Source of the DNA: Alloacidobacterium dinghuense
Lineage (GTDB): Bacteria; Acidobacteriota; Terriglobia; Terriglobales; Acidobacteriaceae
Direction of reading: 5' to 3'
Assembly: GCF_014274465.1 (NCBI RefSeq)
Contig: NZ_CP060394.1
Location: 1,860,001-1,924,000 of the forward strand
Length of the DNA stretch: 64,000 nucleotides
Shown: piece after piece, positions 36,442 to 44,838 of the stretch
Layout: every line of letters begins with the position of its first letter
How positions within the stretch are numbered: position 1 is the first letter of the stretch
Notes under the pieces: generated by a model
Databases searched by the model: none
Told to the model about the DNA's origin: nothing
What the model saw: only the letters and a program-made list of their open reading frames with translations
Program-made: the position numbers and the translations under genes

Positions 36442-38022
36442 CTATTTGATGTTCAAGAATTTTTCCAAAGTCGAAACTTCCTTGTCGGCGCGATCCATAT
36501 AGTCATTCGCTGCCTGAAGGTCGTTTTGCCCGAGTGCGCGATTCGCCTCGCTCATCGAGCTGTTCATTCTGTTGAGGGAACCGAGGATGTCGCCGCGTAT
36601 ATCGAATCCCTGCGCCTGCTGCTGGCTGCGAAGCTGCTGCACGCCGCTGCGAGCCGCGTCTGCCCGCGCTTCAAGATTTGCATAGCGATCATGCGCGTCG
36701 CGAACCTCCTGCGCTGAAGGCCCTGTGGGCGGAGCGGGAACAGCCGGCGCTGTCGCGGCAGGCTGCGTGCTCGCGATGGGCGTCTGGTGAGGTTTCGCGG
36801 CTGTTACTACCGGATGCGCGGGCGATGTAACGGCCGGACTCGCACTCGTACTCGTAGGAGTGCTGGGCTGCGGCGTTGCCGTGTTCAGCGGATTCGGCTG
36901 CTGTGCCGTATCCACTGCTGGAGTTGTTGGCTGCGCGGTGCTGGTGTCAGGAGGAGGGTTTGCAGTCTGCGTATCCGTTACGGCTGCAGCTTTTGGGCTG
37001 GCGTTCGTCTTAAACAGATGCGGGAGCAACGTAGCCGCCGCGACCAGAGCCAGAATCGCCGCCACGGCTCCGAGTCCGATCCACAACCCACGATGACTTT
37101 TAGCGCTGGAGTTCGCACCTAGCCCAGCCGGAGCGCTCATGGAAACGGGCGCGAATCCCTGTTGCTGCTCCACAGGTTGCGCTGGTTGTTGGCCGGCGGC
37201 AGCCTTCCCCTGCACACTCTTAATCGCATCGCGGAACTCATCAGCGGTGCGAAAGCGCCCATCGGGATTCTTGACCATAGCCCGCAGCACAATGTTGTTC
37301 AGCTCCGGAGAGAGCGCTGGATTAATCTCCACCGGAGGCTTCGGCGCTTCATTGAGCTGCGCATTCAATACGCTGTATGAGGTATCCGCTTGGAACGGCT
37401 TCCGTCCGGTGAGCATTTCGTATAACGTCACGCCAAACGAGTAAAGATCCGAGCGCTGGTCTACCGTGCCACCGCGCACCTGCTCCGGAGACATGTAGTA
37501 GACCGACCCCATCGTCGTTCCCGGCCTGGTCAGCTGCATGTCATTCGCCGACTTGGCAATGCCGAAGTCGGTCAGCTTGACCAGCCCGTGCGACGTGATC
37601 ATGATATTCGCGGGCTTGATGTCGCGGTGTGTCACCCCGCGTCCATGCGCGTAGCTCAGCGCCGAGAGTACCTGTGTCGAAAAATCCAGCGCACGATCCG
37701 GAGGAATGCGCGTCTGGCTCGCCAGTGCTTCCAGCGTGGCGCCTTCGACGAACTCCATGATCATCACCAGCTGATTCTGGAACTGAAACGCCGTGCGCAG
37801 CTGTGCGATATTCGGATGCTCCAGGCCCGCCAGCGTCCGGATCTCGCTCATGAAGCGCGCGGCAAGCTCCGGCTCCGACGCATAGTCGGGCAGCAGGATT
37901 TTCATCGCTTCTTCGCGATTGGAGATGATGTTTCGGACCTTGTAGACGCGGCCCATGCCGCCCGAACCCAGCAGCGCCAGAACTTCATAGTCACCGACGC
38001 GCTGGCCAACCTCAAGTGCCAT
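36442..38022 (-). CDS. Membrane Ser/Thr protein kinase (Hanks type)
   Basis: From the ATG at 38022 the kinase domain has the G-loop LLGSGGMGRVYKV, catalytic Lys in EEAMKILLP, HRDIKPANIM catalytic loop, DFGIAKS and SVYYMSPEQVRG (activation segment and APE-equivalent). A predicted transmembrane helix (GLWIGLGAVAAILALVAAATLLPHLF) separates it from an Ala/Pro/Thr-rich stretch and a C-terminal coiled-coil-like segment (DRYANLEARADAARSGVQQLRSQQQAQ). The open frame to 38163 adds 47 residues without domain support. It is the first gene of an operon with CsgG-like and hypothetical genes. Its substrates are unknown; the PP2C phosphatase encoded divergently at 38690 may oppose it. Confidence 0.88.
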   Translation of the reverse strand: MALEVGQRVGDYEVLALLGSGGMGRVYKVRNIISNREEAMKILLPDYASEPELAARFMSEIRTLAGLEHPNIAQLRTAFQFQNQLVMIMEFVEGATLEALASQTRIPPDRALDFSTQVLSALSYAHGRGVTHRDIKPANIMITSHGLVKLTDFGIAKSANDMQLTRPGTTMGSVYYMSPEQVRGGTVDQRSDLYSFGVTLYEMLTGRKPFQADTSYSVLNAQLNEAPKPPVEINPALSPELNNIVLRAMVKNPDGRFRTADEFRDAIKSVQGKAAAGQQPAQPVEQQQGFAPVSMSAPAGLGANSSAKSHRGLWIGLGAVAAILALVAAATLLPHLFKTNASPKAAAVTDTQTANPPPDTSTAQPTTPAVDTAQQPNPLNTATPQPSTPTSTSASPAVTSPAHPVVTAAKPHQTPIASTQPAATAPAVPAPPTGPSAQEVRDAHDRYANLEARADAARSGVQQLRSQQQAQGFDIRGDILGSLNRMNSSMSEANRALGQNDLQAANDYMDRADKEVSTLEKFLNIK

Positions 38023-38334
38023 ATTATGGGCCTCTGCGGGGGGTAAGTTGTGCCGGGGGAGTGAGGGGGCCAAACTGCCTGAACGCCCCGAGTGTACCCC
38101 ATTTCCGGTGCATAAGCCCGAAAAAAGTCGCACTCCGCGACCATTTCGCAGCTCGCGTATCAAGCGTCCCGGACCGGCTATTTTGCTGCTCCGGAAAATG
38201 GTGCAGGCCGGGCTTTGATCGTTGCAGGGTAGAAGGTTATGAAGCGATTTCGAGTCGCGGGCAAAATTCCGGATGGGATGAGGCAGGCCGCAAGGGGTAT
38301 AATCGGCCCCGCAGAACGACCGAGGTTGGCTGCA
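38023..38334. promoter_or_regulatory. Intergenic region upstream of the kinase, with a TATAAT box
   Basis: This stretch of about 310 bases between the kinase start and the small gene at 38335 has no credible coding frame. It contains a perfect TATAAT at 38298-38303, about 32 bases before the start at 38335, which could be the -10 element of the small gene, although the -35 position (GGGATG) is poor. A G-rich run lies at about 38036-38070 near the kinase start and would form part of the leader on the other strand. No hairpin terminator is apparent. Confidence 0.35.
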
Positions 38335-38544
38335 ATGAAATCATCATGGCAAACAGAGATCGGACATCTCGCGTGCTGCTGGTGTGAATCGGGTCCGAGC
38401 GCGCAGTATAGCCTGCGTTGGATGCAGGAGACCTCAGATATCAAGAGCGGCCACCTTCCGCCTATTCCGGATTTTGCCAGCCACAGTCCATTCGGCGGAG
38501 CGTCATGGTTCCAGCCTCACATAGTTGACGAAAATTCCAAATAG
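38335..38544 (+). CDS. Small hypothetical protein, Trp/His/Cys-rich
   Basis: This frame of 69 residues begins MKSSWQTEIGHLACCWCE and continues with RWMQETSDIKSGHLPPIPDF and a SHSPFGGASWFQPHIV end. The ordered mix of Trp, Gly, Pro and His residues looks like a real protein rather than a chance frame, and I have an impression that small proteins of this type occur in other Acidobacteriota, but cannot check it. It is preceded by a TATAAT box 32 bases upstream, while no obvious ribosome binding site is visible. The frame extends upstream to 38239. It lies between the divergent kinase gene and the PP2C gene. No function is proposed. Confidence 0.55.
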   Translation: MKSSWQTEIGHLACCWCESGPSAQYSLRWMQETSDIKSGHLPPIPDFASHSPFGGASWFQPHIVDENSK

Positions 38545-38689
38545 CTCTCTCGATTCGAACCAAACCACTATCCTTGTCTTGTAATCTTTACAGACACTCA
38601 CGCATCTGGCAGTCTTATCCAGCAGCCGGCTTGTAAATCCGATTGCAATCGGCGAGACAATTTGCATTGGGAACAAGTCTCTCAACAAG

Positions 38690-39469
38690 ATGGAAAGCCA
38701 AACCGGATTGAAGCTCGAAGTCGCGGGATTGACCGACGTTGGCTGCAAACGCACCAACAACGAAGACAGTTTGGGCTACGACCTCGCCTCGCAAGTCTTT
38801 GTTGTTTGCGATGGCATGGGAGGAATGGCCGCCGGAGAAGTTGCCAGCAGCACCGCCGTCCACAAGCTGATTCAATCCTTCGGCGAGATGGCCACCTCGC
38901 CGGTAGCCGAATCCTTAACCATCGAAGAACGCCTCTATTACGCCATCGCCGCCGCGAATCAGGAAGTCTGCGCTCTCGCGCGCGCCAACCATGACCTGCG
39001 CGGCATGGGCACAACGCTGGTAGCTGCTTGCTTGGATGGCCGCAAGATCGTCATCGGCAACGTAGGCGACAGCCGCGCCTATTTCCTGCGCGACGGAGGC
39101 TGCGTGCAGATCACCCTCGACCACTCCTACCTCGCCGAACAGATCCGCAATGGCGTCATGACTGAAGACGACGCCGAAGCCTCGCCGCTGCAGTCGCTCA
39201 TCACCCGCGCTATCGGAACCACCGATTCCGTCGAACCGGACCTCTTCAGCGCGGAACTGGAAGCGGGCGACATCGTTCTGCTCACCACCGATGGCCTCAC
39301 CCGCTACGCCGACGCCAACGCCATAGCCCGGCTGATTTTCGGGCAGGCCAACCTGCAGCAGGCGTGTCAGGCGCTGATTGACGCCGCTAAAGTACAGGGA
39401 GCGGTAGACAACGTGACCTGCGTATTGCTGCACTTTTCCGAAGGAGATTCAGGCGCGTATTCCATTTGA
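38690..39469 (+). CDS. PP2C-family Ser/Thr protein phosphatase
   Basis: The 259-residue protein shows all PP2C/PPM motifs: LTDVGCKRTNNEDSLGYD, VCDGMGGMAAGEVASS, MGTTLVAACL, IGNVGDSRAYFLRDG, LTTDGLTRY and VDNVTCVLL. The aspartates of these motifs bind the two metal ions. No membrane segment is present, so it is soluble. It is encoded divergently to a membrane Ser/Thr kinase and about 1.2 kb from the T6SS tssM end. PpkA/PppA kinase-phosphatase pairs regulate some T6SS; here the link is by location only. Confidence 0.9.
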   Translation: MESQTGLKLEVAGLTDVGCKRTNNEDSLGYDLASQVFVVCDGMGGMAAGEVASSTAVHKLIQSFGEMATSPVAESLTIEERLYYAIAAANQEVCALARANHDLRGMGTTLVAACLDGRKIVIGNVGDSRAYFLRDGGCVQITLDHSYLAEQIRNGVMTEDDAEASPLQSLITRAIGTTDSVEPDLFSAELEAGDIVLLTTDGLTRYADANAIARLIFGQANLQQACQALIDAAKVQGAVDNVTCVLLHFSEGDSGAYSI

Positions 39470-39495
39470 AATATGGAGCCGCGAAGGGCGGGTGC

Positions 39496-39521
39496 CCCAT
39501 GTCTCGATTTTGAGACATGGG
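39496..39521. repeat. Perfect palindrome (REP-like or terminator)
   Basis: CCCATGTCTC (39496-39505) and GAGACATGGG (39512-39521) form a perfect 10-base inverted repeat with loop GATTTT. It lies 27 bases after the PP2C stop and is preceded by GGGCGGGTGC. There is no U-tract after the stem. I recall similar GGTGCCCCATxxC-type palindromes between acidobacterial genes, but this could also be a simple transcription end signal. Confidence 0.6.
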
Positions 39522-39528
39522 ATTTACT

Positions 39529-39693
39529 TTAGCAGCGCGAAAGCGATTGAAGCCGGTAATTCACCGATACCTGATCAGCCATCACCGTGAGAACCAACCA
39601 ATTGGTCGACGTAGCAAGCGGAATCTGCCCGATGAGCAAGTCGATCGCCGCAAAGATCCAGAGCGTGCCCGATTTATAGATACGGAATCTCAT
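39529..39693 (-). CDS. Possible small hydrophobic protein (weak)
   Basis: A minus-strand frame of 54 residues begins with ATG at 39693 after an AGGAAAGC ribosome binding site. It encodes MRFRIYKSGTLWIFAAIDLL and a further hydrophobic stretch that could be one membrane segment. No homologue or family is recognised. The frame extends upstream to 39867, without support. It may be a genuine small membrane protein or chance. Confidence 0.25.
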   Translation of the reverse strand: MRFRIYKSGTLWIFAAIDLLIGQIPLATSTNWLVLTVMADQVSVNYRLQSLSRC

Positions 39694-40167
39694 TGCTTTC
39701 CTATTCTTTGATTCTTCCGGCTGATCCGGGGTTGATTGCTGGAGATTCCATATTTTCCGCCATGCCTCTCCAGAGGCTCTGGCGTCAAGAAAAAATCGGC
39801 GGCGCTCATGGCTTACTCCTTCATCCGATACCACGATGATGGCCGGTAAACGATTTGCAAACAACACTAGAAGGAGCGTTTTTCAACTCACAGAATCTTG
39901 TGACTTTGCGATACCGCTTTCGAGGAAGCGTAAGAGACTACGACGTGGATACTGGACGGCTGCCACGAAGCATCTACCGCAAAGTTGACTCCACCTGTAT
40001 GGCCAGCCTCTTCGAGGAAATTCTCAAGTGGTATGGAGCCATAGGGCCCTCGATTTGATCTAAGCTTCGTTCCAGAATGGGAAGATAGACAGTGAAATAA
40101 TCGTTGTTCGAACAACTACTGGCGTGAAATTATGCCTAAATTTGCTATCCTGAAAATAGGAGCAAAG
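39694..40167. other. Intergenic stretch without a convincing gene
   Basis: About 470 bases between the possible small minus-strand frame and the terminator at 40168. A plus-strand frame from a TTG at 39855 to 40058 encodes 67 residues (FRGSVRDYDVDTGRLPRSIY...). It has GAAGGAG inside it rather than before a start codon and no recognised domain. It could be a decayed gene or unclassified small protein. I see nothing else. Confidence 0.3.
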
Positions 40168-40194
40168 AAGCCCGCTGATCTTGGCGGGCTTTTT
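40168..40194 (+). terminator. Rho-independent terminator
   Basis: AAGCCCGC (40168-40175) and GCGGGCTT (40184-40191) form a perfect 8-base stem with an 8-base loop. The U-tract of the transcript is TTTTT at 40190-40194. It would end plus-strand transcription coming from the 39.5-40.1 kb region, although no solid gene is seen just before it. Confidence 0.7.
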
Positions 40195-40242
40195 CAATTG
40201 CTCCGCTCCAGCGGTGGTAACGGTAATGCCGCCAAGTATTTT

Positions 40243-40275
40243 TATTTGGACGAATTTACGAAAATATAGGGGGGC
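40243..40275. repeat. 33-base direct repeat, copy A
   Basis: This sequence begins TATTTGGACGAATTTACG and ends in a run of G followed by C, then the CTA that is the yjbR stop on the minus strand. Its relative at 40669-40701 matches at 27 of 33 positions. Similarity continues weakly for about 9 bases on the left (AAGTA) and into the last codons of both genes on the right. The two copies flank the yjbR coding region. Confidence 0.75.
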
Positions 40276-40656
40276 CTAACCCAGACCTTCCTCAACCTGA
40301 GCGGCCAGCCTCTTGGGCGCAACCTGAAGATAACTGGCAGTGATCAGGTCGCGAACCTCGTTCCAGTCGATCTTCCCGCGGTCAAGCCGAAGCCCAACCC
40401 AGCCCCGCGGACCGACATAAGCCGGCAGATAAAACTTCTGGGGATGGGCAGCGATTAGCGCGCTGTTTTCTCCCGGCAGAGCCTTCGCGCAGACCGAAAC
40501 GATACCGTCGCCGTGATGGTCGTTCAGAAAGTACGCGAAGTTCTTCTTCCGTACGGTGAAAGCCGCGTGCTGCCCCTGATCGCACCGCACGGCTTCAGGC
40601 AGAGCCAGGCAGATCTCCGTAAGTTGGGACAGACGCGGATCTTGACCGTACTTCAT
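40276..40656 (-). CDS. YjbR/MmcQ-type DNA-binding-like protein
   Basis: The ATG at 40656 (MKYGQDPRLSQL) is preferred over the open frame to 40695, which lies in repeat sequence. The 126-residue protein contains EICLALPEAV, HAAFTVRKKNFAYFLNDHHGDG, SVCAKALPGENSAL, YLPAYVGPRGWVGLRLD and WNEVRDLITASYLQVAPKRL, the MmcQ/YjbR fold pattern with a CyaY-like structure. Function is unknown for the family. It is downstream of tssM by 46 bases, on the same strand, but is probably a cargo gene rather than a T6SS component. Direct repeats flank it. Confidence 0.85.
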   Translation of the reverse strand: MKYGQDPRLSQLTEICLALPEAVRCDQGQHAAFTVRKKNFAYFLNDHHGDGIVSVCAKALPGENSALIAAHPQKFYLPAYVGPRGWVGLRLDRGKIDWNEVRDLITASYLQVAPKRLAAQVEEGLG

Positions 40657-40668
40657 CGGAAGTACCTG

Positions 40669-40701
40669 TATTTGGAAGAATTTACAAAAACACAAGGGGG
40701 A
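40669..40701. repeat. 33-base direct repeat, copy B
   Basis: This copy begins TATTTGGAAGAATTTACA and ends GGGGGA, directly before the CTA of the tssM stop on the minus strand. It matches copy A at 40243-40275 at 27 of 33 positions. It forms the whole interval between the tssM stop and the leader of yjbR, so the two copies are each placed just after the stop codon of the preceding gene. Confidence 0.75.
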
Positions 40702-43700
40702 CTAACGCCCAACCTCCGACACGCAGCGCATCGCGAGCCCGCCCGGCATGAGCAGTCCGGCGTTCGGTCCGGAAAGCTCGATCCGCACAACCAGCGGGGT
40801 GTTGTCGACCACAATCGGCGTATTCGCAATCTCCAGCGGATATGCCAGCCGCACCGGATTGCCCGGCTGCTCGACCTTGCCCTTGTCGATCAGGTGGAAA
40901 AGCGCCCACGTGCCGTTGAACTGTAAAGGCAAACTATTCGACCCGTAGTTCGCCACCAGCTGTGCCATCTGCGCCGACTGTGCCGACCAAGTCAGCTGCT
41001 TTGAAATGTTGGCCCCCGAGAGCCGCTGCGCATCGACGGCCAGCGTGACGCTCTGAATGCCTTTCGAAGGCAGGATGTTCGCCGTGAAGTTCAGCGCGGG
41101 GGAAGTCGAACCCGCGGGATAGAGCGCCGACGACAATGCCGTCGCCTGGTTGAAAAAGTGCAGGAACGCCGGATTCAGCTTGATGGGAGCGTTCGGCGCG
41201 GGAACGTATGTCGAGCCCTGCTGCTGCAGCATCGGCTTCAGCGTCGCATCGTAGAACTGCCAGAGCGACCCCGTCCCCGGCTGGAAGACGGCGCCAACTT
41301 CGGCCGTGCTCGCCTCGACTGTTGAGTTTGGCGCAAAGGGGAACTTCGCCATCAGCGCCGAGAAGCCGCCGCAGAAGCTCTTGCCGCCGCCGTTCGCCTG
41401 CTCGGGCCGCGCGCCGCGCACTGCATCTTCAACGGAGTTGATGGGAGCCTGCATCAACGCAATCACCGTCTGCTCCACGTGCGCCTGCGGATCAATATTG
41501 AACGCCTGCGACGCCTGGCTGACCGCGCCATGAGCGCTGACGGCAGCGCCGATAATCGGCTGCGCAGCGTTGGGATCGGTAGGATTCGGGCTCTGCGCTA
41601 CTTGGGAAACCGCGCCCTGCAACCCGACCAGCGCATTGATGTACCCGCTGTTGCTGGGAAATACGAGATGTTCCGTGCAGTCGGCAGGAACAAGCGCCTG
41701 CGTCGGCTGAAACGCCTTTTGAATGTCCGGGTTGGAGACCGCCGTGTTGTGCGAAGCGGTGCAGACCAGGGCCAGCAGCGGGGAATTGGGATTCGAAAGA
41801 ATCTGCAGCTTTTGTCCCGCATCCGGAAGCCCGCGATAGCGCACGACAGAGGCCTGCTTCAAGTAGGTTCGCCACTCGCTGAGGTAATCAGCCAGATATC
41901 GGCCAGCAAGCTCCTGTGTGAGGTTGGCGCGGTCGAGCGACGGAGGAGCCTGATCGCCCAGCACCCACGCCTCGCCGCTAAAGTAGCGGTCCGGATGCAG
42001 AATTGCATCCTGCATGAACGCAAAGCCGTTACGTGAAAACGCTCCTGGAACGACGTGCGACTCGACAACAACGACAGAAGAGCCGGGATAGATCCGGTTG
42101 AAATCAATCGAAGGATTGGCCTTGTTCGCCGCAGCAAGCATGTTCTGGTAAATGCGGTCGTACCCGCCAAAGCTGCCGAGGTACGTGCGCGCATGCGTGA
42201 CCACTGGCATTGCCGGCGCGATGGAATACGGGTTCCCACGCTTTAGTTCATTGGCATAGAAATCGAACTGCTGTTGCGCCAGTTGCTTCTGCTGCTCGGT
42301 TTCAGGAGTGCGGCCGTTGAGCCAATACTGCATCATCACCGGAGTAAGAAATTCCGCTGTGCTCTTATCCGCATTCGAGGTGGTGATGAGATACGCGCGC
42401 AGCGGATTGTAAGCCGCCGAGTAATCGGCTCCCGCCTGCGGTGTAGCTGGAAGTCCGCCCAACATGGTGACGATGTTGACCTGCGTATTGGTCAGCAGGA
42501 GCCGCTGGAAACGATCGAAGTAAATCCGTCGTGCTGCTTCGAGCAGGCTGTCGCCGTGATACAGCCCCCAGCGATACATCAGTGGCGGCCCGTTCTGCTG
42601 ATAGCCCTCAAGCTGGAGAACAGCCGAACGAAGCTGGTCGAGCGACGAAAGATCCTGCGTTGAAGCCAGCATGGTTGCAGGCACAGTCCTCGGCGGGAGC
42701 GCTTCGGCGGCGGACGAAATCTGCTTTTCCAGGTGGGAGTTGTTGCCGTAGGAAATGACCAGGCAAAGCAGGTAGATCAGCAGCAGGGCGGAAACCGTCC
42801 CGAAGACGATGCGACGGAACGTATGTGTGCGCCCACTGTTGCTGGTGCTTGAAAGCGCGCTTCGATCCTGCAGGATGACAACGGGGAAGAGCTTCGGCAG
42901 GAAGGCCCACTGGGCGATCTTCTGCGATACCACCTGCGGAGCCGGAGCTGCTTGCGCAGCTTGCATCTGCTGGACAGAGAATATGCGCGTGGCACTTGCG
43001 TCTGCCGGTGCCGTCTGCCGCACCGCGGCCGGAGCGCTGACCATCTGCTCGACGATGTGCGCGCGCACGCCGGTGAAATAGAAGCCGCGCAGATACGGAT
43101 TCGCATTCAGATGACTGGGCCTCGCCAACTCCACCAGGTAGGACGAGAGATTGTTTCGCAGCTTGCGCAGCTCGCGCGGAAATTCGTAAACCGGATCGAC
43201 GTTGCGCTGATCGTTCTCCCGCGAAAGCATCTCGAGGCGATATTCACCTAGCGAGAAGACCAGCTGGTCGACCGCATTTGTAACTTCGCGAGTTGCTTGT
43301 TCCGCATAAAGGCCGCTCGATACGCCACTGCGCGCCGTCGGAATGCCAAGCGCCTGCGAAGCTTCTTCGTTCGAGAGATTGCGGACGTACTCCGTGAATC
43401 CGGGAACACGATCGAGCTTGGTGAGGATGACGTAGACCGGAACCTCGGTCCCGAGTTGTTGCGCCAGATCGCGCAGCATCTGATTGTTCTGGCGGGCCGA
43501 TGCAGCTACGGCCTCGGTTGCAGAGGCACCAAGAAACTGCTCGCAACTCATGCAGACGACAGCCGCGCGAATTGGAGCCTGCGACCCCATCGCTGCGCGA
43601 TAGGCCTTGGGGCGCGTCCTGCGAATCAGCTTCGACCACAGCGCGGGGCTTCTGCGAACCGCATCACCGGCTTCCACGATGACGCACTGCTGCGTGTACC

Positions 43701-44130
43701 AAAGATTCGCAACCGGTGTAGCTACAATATCCTGATCTCGATACATCTGTCCGCCCAGCAACTCGGGGTCCAGGCCGGACTTCATCACCGTCGTCGTCTT
43801 AGCGGAATTCGCCTCGCCCAACATGTAAAGCAGCGGCAGGGAATCGAGCGTTTTCGCGCCAGTCCGCTGCGCAGAAGCAAGCTTTTTCTCCGCGTCGCGC
43901 AAGAGCGTATCGAGTTCCGTATTACCCTGAACATTCTTTGTTGAGCCTTCACGCTTCTTCTTGCGGAAGTGCAACACGAGGATGGTCGTGGCTGCGGCGA
44001 CACCAAGGAGAACCAACAGCACGCGCAGGATCACCAGTGCTGTGCCCTCTACATGGAGCACCGGACCAGCCATCCAGGCAAGCACAAGCGAGAGCAGAAA
44101 AATAACGATCGAGATGACAATCGAAACCAC
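40702..44130 (-). CDS. tssM: T6SS inner-membrane protein TssM (IcmF)
   Basis: The 1142-residue protein starts with two membrane helices (about residues 1-22 and 32-55), has a cytoplasmic domain, a third helix (LLLIYLLCLVISYG, near 440-455) and a long periplasmic region ending in the C-terminal IcmF/TssM domain. The P-loop region reads GEANSAKTTT (residues 105-114), so a Walker A with Ala instead of the second Gly (GxxxxAKT). A Walker B DxxG-type motif is not obvious (VIVEAGDAVRR). TssM links the baseplate to the outer-membrane lipoprotein TssJ in many systems. No tssJ gene is in the window. It follows tssL by nine bases. Confidence 0.9.
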   Translation of the reverse strand: MVSIVISIVIFLLSLVLAWMAGPVLHVEGTALVILRVLLVLLGVAAATTILVLHFRKKKREGSTKNVQGNTELDTLLRDAEKKLASAQRTGAKTLDSLPLLYMLGEANSAKTTTVMKSGLDPELLGGQMYRDQDIVATPVANLWYTQQCVIVEAGDAVRRSPALWSKLIRRTRPKAYRAAMGSQAPIRAAVVCMSCEQFLGASATEAVAASARQNNQMLRDLAQQLGTEVPVYVILTKLDRVPGFTEYVRNLSNEEASQALGIPTARSGVSSGLYAEQATREVTNAVDQLVFSLGEYRLEMLSRENDQRNVDPVYEFPRELRKLRNNLSSYLVELARPSHLNANPYLRGFYFTGVRAHIVEQMVSAPAAVRQTAPADASATRIFSVQQMQAAQAAPAPQVVSQKIAQWAFLPKLFPVVILQDRSALSSTSNSGRTHTFRRIVFGTVSALLLIYLLCLVISYGNNSHLEKQISSAAEALPPRTVPATMLASTQDLSSLDQLRSAVLQLEGYQQNGPPLMYRWGLYHGDSLLEAARRIYFDRFQRLLLTNTQVNIVTMLGGLPATPQAGADYSAAYNPLRAYLITTSNADKSTAEFLTPVMMQYWLNGRTPETEQQKQLAQQQFDFYANELKRGNPYSIAPAMPVVTHARTYLGSFGGYDRIYQNMLAAANKANPSIDFNRIYPGSSVVVVESHVVPGAFSRNGFAFMQDAILHPDRYFSGEAWVLGDQAPPSLDRANLTQELAGRYLADYLSEWRTYLKQASVVRYRGLPDAGQKLQILSNPNSPLLALVCTASHNTAVSNPDIQKAFQPTQALVPADCTEHLVFPSNSGYINALVGLQGAVSQVAQSPNPTDPNAAQPIIGAAVSAHGAVSQASQAFNIDPQAHVEQTVIALMQAPINSVEDAVRGARPEQANGGGKSFCGGFSALMAKFPFAPNSTVEASTAEVGAVFQPGTGSLWQFYDATLKPMLQQQGSTYVPAPNAPIKLNPAFLHFFNQATALSSALYPAGSTSPALNFTANILPSKGIQSVTLAVDAQRLSGANISKQLTWSAQSAQMAQLVANYGSNSLPLQFNGTWALFHLIDKGKVEQPGNPVRLAYPLEIANTPIVVDNTPLVVRIELSGPNAGLLMPGGLAMRCVSEVGR

Positions 44131-44139
44131 AACAGACTC

Positions 44140-44838
44140 CTAACGAGCGCTCACAGGGCTGTTCTGGCCCTGGCTCTGAACTTGGGAGACACCGGAACCA
44201 AGAAGAATTTCAAAACCGCCAAAGGCAATCACCGTCAGGCCCGCCAGCACGCAGGCGGTAATCAACAATCCACGGCTCCACGCATCTTTCGCGCGCGTGG
44301 GTTTCACTTCAGGCGCAGGCATTGGCGGAATCAGATATGCCTGACCGCGAATGCGCTGGATCTTCTCGCGCGCTTGACGAAGCAACTGGTGAAGCTCGCC
44401 GCTGTCGCCGAAGGCATAGCGCCCGCGATAGCCCATCTGGAGGCACAGGCAGTGCAATTCGAGAGCGTCGGCCACTTCAGCCGAGTCCGGCTGTGTGAGC
44501 AGCTTGCGAAGGTTAACGAAGAAGGTCTCTCCGGCAAGATGACCGCCGAACAGCTCTTCCTGCAAAGGCCGCCGGGCCCAGTCTGCAAAGTTGGGGCTTT
44601 GCAGATTAAGGACGCTCTCGTCGAGATACGCGACGGCGGCGAAGACGCCCATCTGCACCGTTTCGCTCGTGTAGCCAAGCGACTTCGCATCCTGCATCGC
44701 AGTCTGCAGAGAGCGCCGCATCTGCGCGCGGAAGCTCTCCGAGTCCTGTACCTGCTGGCGCTGAAAACGGACACGAAGAATCGCCGTAAGAACTTCCTGA
44801 AACGAAAACGCCAGGCTGTTAACGCGGGCTGTACTCAT
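44140..44838 (-). CDS. tssL: T6SS inner-membrane protein TssL (DotU)
   Basis: The 232-residue protein has the DotU-type cytoplasmic domain with FAAVAYLDESVLN, LFGGHLAGETFFVNLRKLL and the hallmark CLQMGYRGRY (132-141), followed by a proline-rich linker and one C-terminal membrane helix (about 190-213, LLITACVLAGLTVIAFGGF). There is no peptidoglycan-binding OmpA-like extension, as in many short TssL proteins. Its ATG overlaps the stop of tssK1 (TGATG) and tssM follows after nine bases. TssL recruits the TssK-containing baseplate to the membrane complex. Confidence 0.92.
   Translation of the reverse strand: MSTARVNSLAFSFQEVLTAILRVRFQRQQVQDSESFRAQMRRSLQTAMQDAKSLGYTSETVQMGVFAAVAYLDESVLNLQSPNFADWARRPLQEELFGGHLAGETFFVNLRKLLTQPDSAEVADALELHCLCLQMGYRGRYAFGDSGELHQLLRQAREKIQRIRGQAYLIPPMPAPEVKPTRAKDAWSRGLLITACVLAGLTVIAFGGFEILLGSGVSQVQSQGQNSPVSAR

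Noticed and set aside
35320-36717. Long plus-strand frame of 465 residues
   Set aside because: It is antisense to the CsgG-like gene and its neighbours, which have clear protein motifs.
39855-40058. Plus-strand frame of 67 residues (TTG start)
   Set aside because: It has no start-proximal ribosome binding site or recognised domain. It is mentioned only within the intergenic entry.
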